Source: Oceanospirillaceae bacterium
GTDB lineage: Bacteria; Pseudomonadota; Gammaproteobacteria; Pseudomonadales; Balneatricaceae
DNA: 16,797 bases
Direction: 5' to 3'
Assembly: GCA_003521845.1 (NCBI GenBank)
Contig: DPHB01000024.1
Coordinates: 85,564 to 102,360, forward strand
Notes under the pieces: model-generated
What the model saw: only the letters and a program-made list of their open reading frames with translations
What the model was told of the DNA's origin: nothing
The model's database searches: none
Translations under genes and position numbers: made by a program
In this document: positions 6,781-14,985 of the stretch, piece by piece
Numbering within the stretch: position 1 is the stretch's first letter
Layout: every line of letters begins with the position of its first letter

Positions 6781-7284
6781 TCAGTATATCTCGCCATGCA
6801 AGGCTAGCTGAGTCAAGTAGAGGCGCATATCAAGTTCAAGCTGATGGTAGTCGCTAGACATGTGACAACACAGTTTGTAAAAGGCTTTATTGTGCTCCAT
6901 TTCCTTTAAATGCGCTAACTCATGAACCACAATCATCCGCAGAAAGGCTTCTGGGGATTTCCTAAATACATCACTAATTCTAATTTCGTTTTTACGCTTG
7001 AGCTTATTACCCTGCACTCGCGATATAAGCGTATGCAACCCAAGCGCATTTTTAATGGCATGGATTTTGGGGTCATACATGACCTGGCTTAGGGGCGCAG
7101 ACTTTTTGACATATTGGTTTTTGATGGATAACGCGTACTCTCGCAGGGATTTGTCATTCACAAACGCGTGTGTTGTCGGGTATTTGTTAAGCAGATAGTC
7201 CGACAAATTATTATGCTCGATCAGCTGTATAGCTTGGTCTTTAACCTGCTGAGGGTAGCTTGAAATATAGGTTAATGTGGGCAT
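6781..7284 (-). CDS. ygjP: YgjP-family metallopeptidase-like protein
   Basis: A 167-residue protein of the YgjP-like (DUF45, zincin-type) family. The zinc motif is HELAH at 121-125 with a third histidine in EHNKAFY (H131), followed by CCHMSSDYHQLELDMRLYLTQL. These features, the length and the N-terminal LTY..YP pattern closely match E. coli YgjP as I recall it. The fold is that of gluzincin metalloproteases, but the natural substrate is not known. A longer reading from TTG at 7296 adds four residues and has a GGAG about 10 bases upstream. The ATG at 7284 is chosen because it gives the N-terminus and length of the family. It diverges from the small gene at 7394; a weak hairpin followed by a T-run lies downstream near 6737-6748. 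Confidence 0.88.
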   Translation of the reverse strand: MPTLTYISSYPQQVKDQAIQLIEHNNLSDYLLNKYPTTHAFVNDKSLREYALSIKNQYVKKSAPLSQVMYDPKIHAIKNALGLHTLISRVQGNKLKRKNEIRISDVFRKSPEAFLRMIVVHELAHLKEMEHNKAFYKLCCHMSSDYHQLELDMRLYLTQLALHGEIY

Positions 7285-7393
7285 TGGTTTTAGCAAACTG
7301 TGGCCACTCCGATACTGGTCTGTGGTAAGCTCAGTTTTGAGGCATATTCTGCATTGCCATTGCCTGAGCCAATATTATTTCTATACCTAAATT

Positions 7394-7756
7394 ATGCGCA
7401 AAACTGATAAAAAAATCGACCATCAACTGAGGCTAGTGTTAACGGATGTGTGCGAAATGGCACTCAAGGATATTAATGGCTTTTGCTGGCTAACGCACCT
7501 TGTTAATTACGCCAACTTTCCTCAAAGCCTAAAGGTTGTGTGTGTGTTCGACAGCAACGACAATCTGGCGGATTTTTTGGAGCAAAACAACAACCGTAAA
7601 CTAAATTCTTTGATTCAAGCCAAGCTGCTTGAAGCCAACGTTCAGTTAAAGGACGTGGCCAAGCACATTACTTATGACACCGAGCAAGGTTGCGCAGAAG
7701 AACATCAGGGCAAATGGGCTGATCGGTTACATAGGCTAGCGCAACCTCGTCATTGA
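7394..7756 (+). CDS. Conserved small hypothetical protein (sometimes labelled Fis-family)
   Basis: A 120-residue soluble protein beginning MRKTDKKIDHQLRLVLTDVCE. The pattern, with INGFCWLTHLVNYANFPQSLKVVCVFD in the middle and HQGKWADRLHRL near the end, matches a conserved gammaproteobacterial family of unknown function that I recall being labelled Fis-family regulator in some genomes. I see no Fis-type helix-turn-helix at the C-terminus, so that label looks unsupported here. It has no signal peptide or membrane segment. It diverges from ygjP across about 110 bases and converges with the LysR gene, with 12 bases between stops. The ATG at 7394 has no clear ribosome site. Coding status is likely from conservation of its pattern; function unknown. 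Confidence 0.75.
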   Translation: MRKTDKKIDHQLRLVLTDVCEMALKDINGFCWLTHLVNYANFPQSLKVVCVFDSNDNLADFLEQNNNRKLNSLIQAKLLEANVQLKDVAKHITYDTEQGCAEEHQGKWADRLHRLAQPRH

Positions 7757-7768
7757 GTACTAGTACGG

Positions 7769-8674
7769 CTAGAACTGCTCCCAATAGGGTTCACCAGCAA
7801 AGCAAGTGACTAGATGATCAATAAACAAGCGTGTGCGTCGAGGCAGGTATTGCGATTGGGGGTAGACCGCATAAGCATGCTCGGAGTGCATGCTAACATG
7901 GGGCAAGATTGGCACTAAACGCCCTGCTTTCAAAGCTTGGTAACCAATAAAGTTAGGTACAGCTGTAATACCTAGCCCCTGCTCTGCCATATGCAACAGC
8001 GCATCACCATTGTTAGCCACAAAGCGCGTGGGCAGGTTAACTGTTGCCGTTTCTCCCGCCTCAGTGGTCCAGGTATAACGCCCCGAGGACATGGACGAAT
8101 ACTTCAGGAAAGGATGATGTGCCAAATCCTGCATAGTCTTTATAGCCGTATTGTTGGCTATGTACTCAGGACTGGCACAAAGTGTAAAGCCGATGGCACA
8201 CAAACGTCGCGCTTGTAACTGAGAATCCGTTAAATTGCCGATACGAATAGCCAAATCAAAACCGTCTTCTACTAAGTCCGCACGACCATCATCGTAGATT
8301 ATTTCTAGTTCTACCTTGGGATGCTGCAACATAAAATCCTTGAGAGGAGCACTCAAGTGAGCTATACCAAAAGACAGAGGTGCCGAGATCCTTATCTTGC
8401 CTTTGGCTTCGGCAGACGCTTCTGCCACATCTGAGTACAGGGCTTCCACACCGGGTAGTAGATTTTTCGCCTGCTGATAAAACAATTGTCCACTATCCGT
8501 GAGCTTCTGTGTACGTGTAGTCCGTGCCAGTAGTTTCACCCCCAGCTCGGCTTCTAAGCCTGACAAGGTTTTACTAACGGCGGATTTGGTTTGAAATAAC
8601 TGCGCCGCAGCACGACTGATACTGCCGGACTCAACAATACGTACAAACACCTGCATCTGCTCAAATCGCCCCAT
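7769..8674 (-). CDS. LysR-family transcriptional regulator (YhaJ-like context)
   Basis: A 301-residue LysR-type regulator with an N-terminal winged helix-turn-helix (about 3-62: FEQMQVFVRIVESGSISRAAAQLFQTKSAVSKTLSGLEAELGVKLL) and a C-terminal periplasmic-binding-like effector domain from about residue 90. The open frame extends 7 codons further to an ATG at 8695, which has no ribosome site. The ATG at 8674 has AGGAG and AAGGA just upstream and starts where the family normally does. It is divergent from doxX-pirin-glutathionyl-hydroquinone reductase. In E. coli the LysR protein YhaJ lies near yqjF (DoxX), yqjG and yhaK (pirin) and responds to hydroquinone-like compounds. A similar role is likely but inferred. 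Candidate binding arms lie at 8716-8723 and 8758-8765. Confidence 0.9.
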   Translation of the reverse strand: MGRFEQMQVFVRIVESGSISRAAAQLFQTKSAVSKTLSGLEAELGVKLLARTTRTQKLTDSGQLFYQQAKNLLPGVEALYSDVAEASAEAKGKIRISAPLSFGIAHLSAPLKDFMLQHPKVELEIIYDDGRADLVEDGFDLAIRIGNLTDSQLQARRLCAIGFTLCASPEYIANNTAIKTMQDLAHHPFLKYSSMSSGRYTWTTEAGETATVNLPTRFVANNGDALLHMAEQGLGITAVPNFIGYQALKAGRLVPILPHVSMHSEHAYAVYPQSQYLPRRTRLFIDHLVTCFAGEPYWEQF

Positions 8675-8715
8675 GCTTCCTTCTCTCCTGACCATTGTTA
8701 ACTATTTGGAAACAG

Positions 8716-8765
8716 TGAGTTTAATATTGTCTTATTTATCATCATATTTCAATGCAATAAACTCA
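8716..8765. promoter_or_regulatory. Divergent LysR/doxX control region with widely spaced inverted arms
   Basis: The 129 bases between the LysR start and the doxX start contain TGAGTTTA (8716-8723) and its exact inverse TAAACTCA (8758-8765), with centres 42 bp apart, about four helical turns. A possible doxX -10 is TATTAA at 8778-8783 with no good -35, as in activator-dependent promoters. On that reading the arms fall near -70 and -28, close to the recognition and activation sites of LysR activators. This is a by-eye inference. Confidence 0.4.
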
Positions 8766-8803
8766 ACCCACTAACTTATTAAAGCAATCGTTGAGAGAAA
8801 ACT

Positions 8804-9211
8804 ATGCAGCAACTACAGCAACTCAGTGCCCCCCTTGGCCGCCTCATGTTAAGTGCCATTTTTATCATGTCCGGCCTCGGCAAGATTACAGGCTATGCCG
8901 CCACCCAAGGCTACATGGAAGCCATGGGTGTCAGTGGCAGCCTACTACCACTAGTGATTATTGTGGAAATTGTTGCCGGCTTTGCCGTACTGCTAGGCTG
9001 GCAAACTCGAATGGCCGCTTTAGGACTAGCGGGCTTTACTTTACTGTCTGGCATTCTATTTCACGGCGATTTTAGCGACCAAACACAAATGATCATGTTT
9101 ATGAAAAACGTCAGCATAACCGGTGCGCTACTACTGCTAGTAAACTTGGGCGCCGGTAGTTATAGCCTTGATCAACGCCGTCAAAACACCCTTGATGCAG
9201 CCAAACCGTAA
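8804..9211 (+). CDS. DoxX-family inner-membrane protein
   Basis: A 135-residue integral membrane protein of the DoxX family. About four hydrophobic helices are visible, roughly at residues 10-30 (GRLMLSAIFIMSGLGKITGY), 47-66 (LLPLVIIVEIVAGFAVLLGW), 71-87 and 104-121 (VSITGALLLLVNLG). DoxX proteins are small quinone- or redox-linked membrane proteins whose biochemical role is often unclear. E. coli YqjF is a relative whose promoter responds to hydroquinone-like compounds. It is the first gene of an operon with pirin and glutathionyl-hydroquinone reductase, and is divergent from the LysR gene that probably controls it. A GAGAG about 8 bases upstream serves as ribosome site. An overlapping frame starting at 8791 is a shadow. 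Role inferred from context: quinone or electrophile stress. Confidence 0.88.
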   Translation: MQQLQQLSAPLGRLMLSAIFIMSGLGKITGYAATQGYMEAMGVSGSLLPLVIIVEIVAGFAVLLGWQTRMAALGLAGFTLLSGILFHGDFSDQTQMIMFMKNVSITGALLLLVNLGAGSYSLDQRRQNTLDAAKP

Positions 9212-9238
9212 ACCCGCAAGGGTTAGGAGTAATACCTA

Positions 9239-10078
9239 ATGTCTCAAGCTCGCCAAATTTTGCAACAATTCCAAGGCACGCCCACTAGCGATGGCGCGGG
9301 TGTCAGCCTTACCCGCCTTATCGGCAGCCGTAACCTAGACATGTTGGACCCATTTTTGATGCTGGATTATTTTGCCAGCGACCAGCCGAATCAGTATTTA
9401 GCTGGTTTTCCAGAACACCCTCACCGTGGCTTTCAGACAGTGACCTATATGCTAGCTGGCAGCATGCGCCACAAGGACAGCCTCGGTAACGAAGGTGTCA
9501 TTGATCAGCATGGTGTGCAATGGATGAGCGCCGGCCGTGGTGTTATCCATGCGGAAATGCCAGAGCAGAAACAAGGACTAATGCAGGGTTTTCAACTGTG
9601 GGTTAACCTACCGGCCAAAGACAAGATGAGTGCACCGGCTTATCAGGAATTTCCAGCCGAGCAGCTGGCCGAGGAAAAGTTAGCACAAGGCGGCCTAGTC
9701 CGCGTGATTGCAGGGACTACTAAGCAAGGTACTCAAGGTCCGGTAAAGCAACTCGATATCGACCCCATTTATATGGACATTAGCTTGCCTCAAGGCACCA
9801 GCTTTGAGCAACCCCTTAGCATGAGCGCCAATGCCTTTGTCTATGTCATTGACGGTAGTGTAGCCATTGCCAATAGCACTATTAGTGAAGGTAACATGGC
9901 TATTCTTAGCCCCGGTGATGAAGTCATCTTAGAAGGTCTGTCGCCAACAGCGCGGGCCTTGTTGGTGGCTGGCGAACCGATTGGTGAGCCCGTAGCCAAG
10001 GGTGGCCCCTTTGTTATGAATACTCGTGAAGAGCTGATGCAAGCCTTTCAAGACTTTCAAACAGGGCGCTTTCTCTAG
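9239..10078 (+). CDS. Pirin-family cupin protein (quercetin-dioxygenase-like)
   Basis: A 279-residue bicupin of the pirin family. The four metal ligands of the N-terminal cupin are present: H60 and H62 in EHPHRGF, and H104 with E106 in GRGVIHAEMP. These match the iron site of human pirin and bacterial quercetinase-type pirins. The C-terminal cupin (about 170-270) lacks such a set, as is normal. Some pirins show quercetin 2,3-dioxygenase activity and others act as redox-sensing partners of transcription factors; the sequence cannot decide. AGGAG at 9225-9229, 9 bases upstream, supports the ATG. It starts 27 bases after doxX and ends 9 bases before the reductase gene, so it is one operon. The context suggests handling of aromatic or quinone-type compounds. 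Confidence 0.92.
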   Translation: MSQARQILQQFQGTPTSDGAGVSLTRLIGSRNLDMLDPFLMLDYFASDQPNQYLAGFPEHPHRGFQTVTYMLAGSMRHKDSLGNEGVIDQHGVQWMSAGRGVIHAEMPEQKQGLMQGFQLWVNLPAKDKMSAPAYQEFPAEQLAEEKLAQGGLVRVIAGTTKQGTQGPVKQLDIDPIYMDISLPQGTSFEQPLSMSANAFVYVIDGSVAIANSTISEGNMAILSPGDEVILEGLSPTARALLVAGEPIGEPVAKGGPFVMNTREELMQAFQDFQTGRFL

Positions 10079-10087
10079 GAGATACAC

Positions 10088-11074
10088 ATGGGATTATTAA
10101 TCAACGGCCATTGGCATGACCAGTGGTATGACACCAAGGCCACAGGTGGCGAATTCAAACGCAGTGACGCTGTCTTTCGCAATTGGATTACCACAGACGG
10201 TAGTGCTGGCAGCAGCGGTGTCGGTGGCTTTAAAGCCGAAGCTGGTCGCTATCATTTGTATGTATCGCTCGCCTGCCCTTGGGCCCACCGCACATTGATC
10301 TACCGAGAGCTAAAAGGCCTACAGAAGATGATTGGTGTGTCGATTGTCAGTCCTCATATGCTAGAACAAGGTTGGACTTTTCATGCCGACCATAGCGATG
10401 ACCTTGTCGGTGATCCACTGTACGGTTTTAACTATGCTCATGAGCTGTATACCAAAGCCATGGCCGCCTACACAGGGCGCGTTACAGTGCCTATCTTGTG
10501 GGATAAACAACAAGGCACCATTGTTAGCAATGAATCGGCGGAAATTATTCGCATGTTCAACTCAGCCTTTGATAGCATTGGGGCGAAAACCTTAGATCTT
10601 TATCCAGAGGCCTTACAGGATGACATTGATAATTGGAACGATTTTATTTATGCCAACATCAATAACGGCGTCTATCGAGCAGGTTTTGCTAGTACTCAAG
10701 TAGCCTACGCCGATGCTTTTGAACAGCTATTTAGTGCACTAGACAAGGTAGAAGAACAACTCAGTCAACAACGCTACCTGACTGGTGCGACTATCACCGA
10801 AGCGGACTGGCGTTTATTCACCACTCTCGTGCGTTTTGATGCTGTCTACGTGGGCCACTTCAAGTGCAACCGCAAGCGCATTGTGGATATGCCTAACTTA
10901 TGGGGTTATTTAAAGGAGCTGTACCAACAACCGGGTGTTGCCGACACGGTGAATATGGAACACATCAAAACCCATTATTATGCCAGCCACACAACCATCA
11001 ACCCCACTGGCGTAGTGCCACTAGGGCCGGAGTTGGACTTTATGGCAACCCATGGTAGAGACATAGCGAGTTAA
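10088..11074 (+). CDS. yqjG: Glutathionyl-hydroquinone reductase (xi-class GST, YqjG/ECM4 family)
   Basis: A 328-residue cytoplasmic enzyme that uses glutathione to reduce glutathionyl-hydroquinones back to hydroquinones. The family motif CPWAHR is present with the catalytic cysteine at C63, the same number as in E. coli YqjG, within YVSLACPWAHRTLIYREL. The glutaredoxin-like domain runs to about 180 (TVPILWDKQQGTIVSNESAEIIRMF) and the all-helical C-terminal GST domain to about 310, including LTGATITEADWRLFTTLVRFD. The AGGAG ribosome site (10077-10081) overlaps the pirin stop codon. It is the last gene of the doxX-pirin-reductase operon, and a role in detoxifying quinones made from aromatic compounds is likely. 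No clear terminator is seen after it. Family and catalytic residue are firm. Confidence 0.94.
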   Translation: MGLLINGHWHDQWYDTKATGGEFKRSDAVFRNWITTDGSAGSSGVGGFKAEAGRYHLYVSLACPWAHRTLIYRELKGLQKMIGVSIVSPHMLEQGWTFHADHSDDLVGDPLYGFNYAHELYTKAMAAYTGRVTVPILWDKQQGTIVSNESAEIIRMFNSAFDSIGAKTLDLYPEALQDDIDNWNDFIYANINNGVYRAGFASTQVAYADAFEQLFSALDKVEEQLSQQRYLTGATITEADWRLFTTLVRFDAVYVGHFKCNRKRIVDMPNLWGYLKELYQQPGVADTVNMEHIKTHYYASHTTINPTGVVPLGPELDFMATHGRDIAS

Positions 11075-11136
11075 CAGTCAGTGCCGTATTAGCCGTGGCT
11101 TGCAAAATACCTGGTAAACCATGGGTAGAGTATAGC
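11050..11136 (+). repeat. Imperfect 18-bp direct duplication at the end of yqjG
   Basis: CCATGGTAGAGACATAGC at 11050-11067, inside the last codons of the reductase gene, recurs as CCATGGGTAGAGTATAGC at 11119-11136. Both copies are followed within a few bases by AGTCAGT. It looks like a decayed local duplication of the gene end. The rest of 11075-11220 shows no gene or clear terminator. Confidence 0.35.
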
Positions 11137-11228
11137 TAAAGTCAGTAGTAGGTTAACAATCCAAATCCCATGACACATCGCAATAACGACCATATTTACT
11201 CAGGAAGAGACATATTGAATAAAAGTGA

Positions 11229-11257
11229 TTGACCATTAAATACGATTTATATATAAA
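11229..11257 (+). promoter_or_regulatory. Near-consensus sigma-70 promoter of the hydantoinase/oxoprolinase operon
   Basis: TTGACC (11229-11234) and TATAAA (11252-11257) each match the consensus at 5 of 6 positions and are separated by exactly 17 bases. Transcription would start near 11264, leaving a short leader of about 20-30 bases. The spacer and -10 lie wholly inside the palindrome at 11234-11269. Confidence 0.65.
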
Positions 11258-11269
11258 TCGTATTTAATG
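11234..11269. promoter_or_regulatory. 36-bp perfect palindrome overlapping the promoter, candidate operator
   Basis: The two 18-base arms (11234-11251 and 11252-11269) are exact reverse complements with no spacer. The arm core is ATACGATTTATA. The palindrome spans the promoter spacer, the -10 and the probable start site, so a bound protein would block transcription. The winged-helix regulator at the end of this operon (16141-16656) is the natural candidate. The RNA of the right half alone cannot fold on itself, which argues for a DNA-level signal rather than a leader hairpin. Confidence 0.7.
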
Positions 11270-11282
11270 TAACCTGACTCTG

Positions 11283-14200
11283 GTGCTCAGCATGCAAGTG
11301 CAAACGACAAAACAAAACAAGTGGCAATTTTGGGTCGACCGTGGTGGCACCTTTACGGACATAGTGGCACGTCATCCAGATGGTCATATGAGTAGCCACA
11401 AGCTGTTATCGGAAAACCCCGAGCAATACCAAGATGCGGCGATTCAAGGTATGCGTAATATCTTGCAATTAAAGCCTACCGACGTTATCCCTACCCAAGA
11501 CATCGAAGCCATCAAGATGGGCACCACCGTGGCTACCAATGCCCTATTGGAACGCCAGGGTCAAGCCACCTTGCTAGCCATTACTAAGGGGCATAAAGAT
11601 GCCTTGCGTATTGGCTATCAAAACCGTCCAGATCTATTTGCTTTAGATATTCAATTGCCGGACATGCTTTATAGTCAAGCCATTGAAATAAACGAACGCA
11701 TGAGTGCCCAAGGTGAGGTCATCACCGAACTGGATAGCCAGCAAGCCAAACAGGACCTGCAAGCAGCCTATGATCAAGGCCTGCGCAGTGTCGCCATTGT
11801 GCTAATGCATGGTTACCGGTATACCCAACATGAACAAATGCTAGCCGCTATGGCGCAACAAATTGGCTACACACAAGTTTCCACCAGTCACCAAACTAGC
11901 CCCTTGATGAAACTGGTATCCCGTGGTGATACCACGGTAGCCGATGCCTACTTGTCGCCTATACTGCGCCACTACGTTGCACAAGTGGATGCTGCCCTGC
12001 ATAACCAGAATGACGCCACGCGCTTGATGTTTATGCAATCTAACGGCGGCCTCACAGAAGCTCACCACTTCCAAGGCAAGGACGCTATCTTGTCTGGCCC
12101 AGCTGGCGGTGTCGTGGGTATGGTAAAAACGGCTGCTGCCGCGGGCGAAGAACAGCTTATTGGCTTTGATATGGGTGGCACCTCAACGGATGTATCCCAC
12201 TATGCAGGCAGCTATGAGCGCGCCTTCGAAACAGAAGTAGCGGGGGTGCGCTTACGTGCGCCCATGATGCAAATTCACACGGTGGCCGCTGGCGGCGGCT
12301 CCATATTACATTTTGATGGCAGTCGCATGCGCGTCGGCCCCGACTCCGCCGGTAGCCACCCTGGCCCAGCATGCTATGGCAAAGGTGGCCCGTTAACCAT
12401 TACCGATTGCAATGTATTGTTGGGTAAGTTGGTACCCGAGCACTTCCCAAAGGTATTTGGCTCCCAAGGCGACCAAGCTTTGGATGCGCAACGCGTTATT
12501 GAACAATTCCAGGTGCTGGCTAACACCATCAACCTAGCCACCGGGCAGACCCACAGCCCGCAACAAATCGCGCAAGGCTTTTTGGCCATTGCCGTCGCCA
12601 ACATGGCCAATGCCATCAAAAAAATCTCCGTCCAAAAGGGTTATGATGTTAGTGGTTATACGCTTGCCTGCTTTGGCGGTGCCGGTGGCCAGCATGCCTG
12701 TTTAGTCGCCGACAGCCTAGGTATGGAAAAAATCCTATTGCACCCTTTTGCAGGTGTACTTTCGGCCTTTGGTATTGGCCTAGCTGATACCCGTCAACTA
12801 TTAGACAAGGCGATTGAAGCGCCACTGCAAGCACCTATACTACCCAGCCTCAATGACGACTTTAGTGGATTACAACAAGCCGCCATGAGCAAGCTGATGG
12901 CACAAGGTATCCCGAGCCAGCAAATACGCTTTGAACAACGCTTACACTTACGTTATGCGGGTTCAGATACGGCCTTAACTGTCGCCATGTTGGACAATAC
13001 GCACGCCATCACCCGAGCCTTTGAACAACAGCATCAAACACGGTTTGGCTTTATTAACCCGCACAAGGCGCTAATTGTTGAAGCCCTACAATTAGAGGCC
13101 ATTGGCGTTAATGAGCAAGCCTTAGGCACGCAACACCATGCATCAAAAGTAGACCAACCAAAGTCAAAAGAAAGCACCACGACCCATGCTATGTTTTGTG
13201 CCAATGCCCAGCATCAAGCCACCTTTATCGAACGCCACGACCTAAGCGTTGACAGACCTTTACTTGGCCCTGCCGTGGTACTAGAAGCAACGTCTACCAT
13301 TGTCATCGAACCCGGCTGGCAAGCCACCAAACAAGCCGATGGCAACCTTTTGTTAGAACGCGTTATCGCCCGACCGCAAACCTTTGCCATAGGCACGCAA
13401 GCCGACCCAGTAATGTTGGAAATATTTAATAACTTGTTTATGAATATTGCTGAACAAATGGGTACTGTTTTAGAAAACACCGCCGTATCCGTGAATATCA
13501 AAGAGCGGCTGGACTTCTCTTGTGCCATCTTCTCGCCTACGGGAGAATTGGTTGCTAACGCGCCCCATATGCCCGTGCATTTGGGCTCCATGGGTGAATC
13601 GATTAAAACCGTGATTCGTGAGCAAGGCGACAACATGCATGCTGGAGATGTATTTGTGCTCAACGCGCCCTACAACGGCGGCACCCATTTACCAGACGTC
13701 ACAGTCATCAAACCCATTCATGACAGCACTGCTAAAGACGTGCTTTTTTACGTTGCCAGCCGTGGCCATCACGCGGATATTGGCGGCATCACCCCAGGTT
13801 CTGCTCCGGCAAATTCTACTCATGTAGAACAAGAAGGGATTTTACTCAACAACATCAAGCTAGTGAGTAAAGGTGTATTTAAGGAACAAGAAATTCGCAA
13901 TCTGTTGTTAAGCGGCCCCTATCCAGCACGTAACATAGAAGTTAATATCGCCGATTTACAAGCTCAAATAGCGGCCTGTGAAAAAGGTGCAACGGAACTG
14001 AACAAGATCATAGACCAGTACAGCCTAGCGGTAGTACATGCCTATATGCAGCACGTTCAAGCCAATGCCGAAGAAGCCGTACGCCGTGTTCTTGCCACAC
14101 TTGATGACTGCGCATACACCTATGCCATGGACGATGGCCATCAGGTCACCGTGCGCATCAAAGTCAATCAAGCAAAGCGTTCAGCGGTGATTGATTTCAC

Positions 14201-14981
14201 TGGCACCAGCCCACAGCACCCCGGCAACGTCAACGCACCCAGTGCTATCTGCCATGCCGCCGTCTTGTACGTATTGCGCTGTATGGTCGACGATGACATC
14301 CCCCTTAACGGTGGCTGCCTCAACCCCGTAGAAATCATTATCCCTGAGGCCAGCTTAATTAATCCGCAATATCCCGCTGCCGTCATTGCCGGTAATACGG
14401 AAACCTCGCAACTACTGGTAGACACACTGTTTGCCGCCCTAGGCAAGGTGGCGGGTGCACAAGGCACTATGAATAACTTTATTTATGGCAATGACAGCTT
14501 CCAAAACTACGAAACCATTTGCGGCGGTGCTGGCGCCACGGCACAGGCCAACGGCTGCAGTGCCGTGCATACCCATATGACCAACTCGCGCATGACCGAT
14601 CCAGAAGTATTGGAATGGCGCTTCCCCGTGCGCCTAGAAGAGTTTAGTGTACGCACAGGCACGGGGGGTGCTGGCATGTTTAGCGGCGGTGAAGGTGTGA
14701 CTCGCAAGCTGCGATTTTTAGCACCTATGACGGTAAATCTCATTACCGGCCACCGGCAAAACCCGGCTTACGCCCTAGCCGGCGGGCAACCCGGCGGCCT
14801 TGGTAACAACTGGCTGCAACGTGCTGACGGAAGTCGTCATCAACTGGCCGGCATAGATCAAGTAGAAGTACAAAACAATGATATGGTTGTCGTACAAACG
14901 CCTGGCGGCGGAGGTTACGGCACAGCACCCACTAATCAAGAGCAGACTAATCAGCAGCACAATACGACTGCAGGAGAATAA
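11283..14981 (+). CDS. HyuA-HyuB fusion: 5-oxoprolinase/N-methylhydantoinase family, ATP-dependent
   Basis: A 1232-residue protein joining both subunits of the ATP-dependent cyclic-amide hydrolases, the arrangement of eukaryotic-type 5-oxoprolinase (OPLAH, about 1290 residues). The HyuA half has DRGGTFTD (19-26) and DMGGTSTDVS (296-305), the phosphate-binding loops of the ASKHA-like ATPase. KLLSENPEQYQDAA near residue 40 is typical of 5-oxoprolinases. The HyuB half starts near residue 705 (VMLEIFNNLFMNIAEQMG) and ends with the glycine-rich TPGGGGYGT near 1206. It opens a lactam or imide ring at the cost of ATP; 5-oxoproline, hydantoin and N-methylhydantoin are the family's known substrates. 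The start may be GTG at 11283 or ATG at 11292; neither has a good ribosome site. It is the first gene of a three-gene operon, 4 bases before the M24 gene. Confidence 0.9.
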   Translation: MLSMQVQTTKQNKWQFWVDRGGTFTDIVARHPDGHMSSHKLLSENPEQYQDAAIQGMRNILQLKPTDVIPTQDIEAIKMGTTVATNALLERQGQATLLAITKGHKDALRIGYQNRPDLFALDIQLPDMLYSQAIEINERMSAQGEVITELDSQQAKQDLQAAYDQGLRSVAIVLMHGYRYTQHEQMLAAMAQQIGYTQVSTSHQTSPLMKLVSRGDTTVADAYLSPILRHYVAQVDAALHNQNDATRLMFMQSNGGLTEAHHFQGKDAILSGPAGGVVGMVKTAAAAGEEQLIGFDMGGTSTDVSHYAGSYERAFETEVAGVRLRAPMMQIHTVAAGGGSILHFDGSRMRVGPDSAGSHPGPACYGKGGPLTITDCNVLLGKLVPEHFPKVFGSQGDQALDAQRVIEQFQVLANTINLATGQTHSPQQIAQGFLAIAVANMANAIKKISVQKGYDVSGYTLACFGGAGGQHACLVADSLGMEKILLHPFAGVLSAFGIGLADTRQLLDKAIEAPLQAPILPSLNDDFSGLQQAAMSKLMAQGIPSQQIRFEQRLHLRYAGSDTALTVAMLDNTHAITRAFEQQHQTRFGFINPHKALIVEALQLEAIGVNEQALGTQHHASKVDQPKSKESTTTHAMFCANAQHQATFIERHDLSVDRPLLGPAVVLEATSTIVIEPGWQATKQADGNLLLERVIARPQTFAIGTQADPVMLEIFNNLFMNIAEQMGTVLENTAVSVNIKERLDFSCAIFSPTGELVANAPHMPVHLGSMGESIKTVIREQGDNMHAGDVFVLNAPYNGGTHLPDVTVIKPIHDSTAKDVLFYVASRGHHADIGGITPGSAPANSTHVEQEGILLNNIKLVSKGVFKEQEIRNLLLSGPYPARNIEVNIADLQAQIAACEKGATELNKIIDQYSLAVVHAYMQHVQANAEEAVRRVLATLDDCAYTYAMDDGHQVTVRIKVNQAKRSAVIDFTGTSPQHPGNVNAPSAICHAAVLYVLRCMVDDDIPLNGGCLNPVEIIIPEASLINPQYPAAVIAGNTETSQLLVDTLFAALGKVAGAQGTMNNFIYGNDSFQNYETICGGAGATAQANGCSAVHTHMTNSRMTDPEVLEWRFPVRLEEFSVRTGTGGAGMFSGGEGVTRKLRFLAPMTVNLITGHRQNPAYALAGGQPGGLGNNWLQRADGSRHQLAGIDQVEVQNNDMVVVQTPGGGGYGTAPTNQEQTNQQHNTTAGE

Positions 14982-14985
14982 AACC

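Noticed and set aside
8675..8695. Seven-codon N-terminal extension of the LysR protein
   Set aside because: No ribosome site precedes 8695, and the purine-rich site for 8674 lies inside the extension.
13214..13663. 149-codon minus-strand open frame inside the HyuA-HyuB gene
   Set aside because: It is antisense to the conserved oxoprolinase body, with low-complexity translation and no start signals.
14878..14985. Longer start for the M24 protein, overlapping the upstream gene by about 100 bases
   Set aside because: The ATG at 14986 has AGGAG 9 bases upstream and starts where the family begins; the extension is the shifted end of the HyuB coding sequence.
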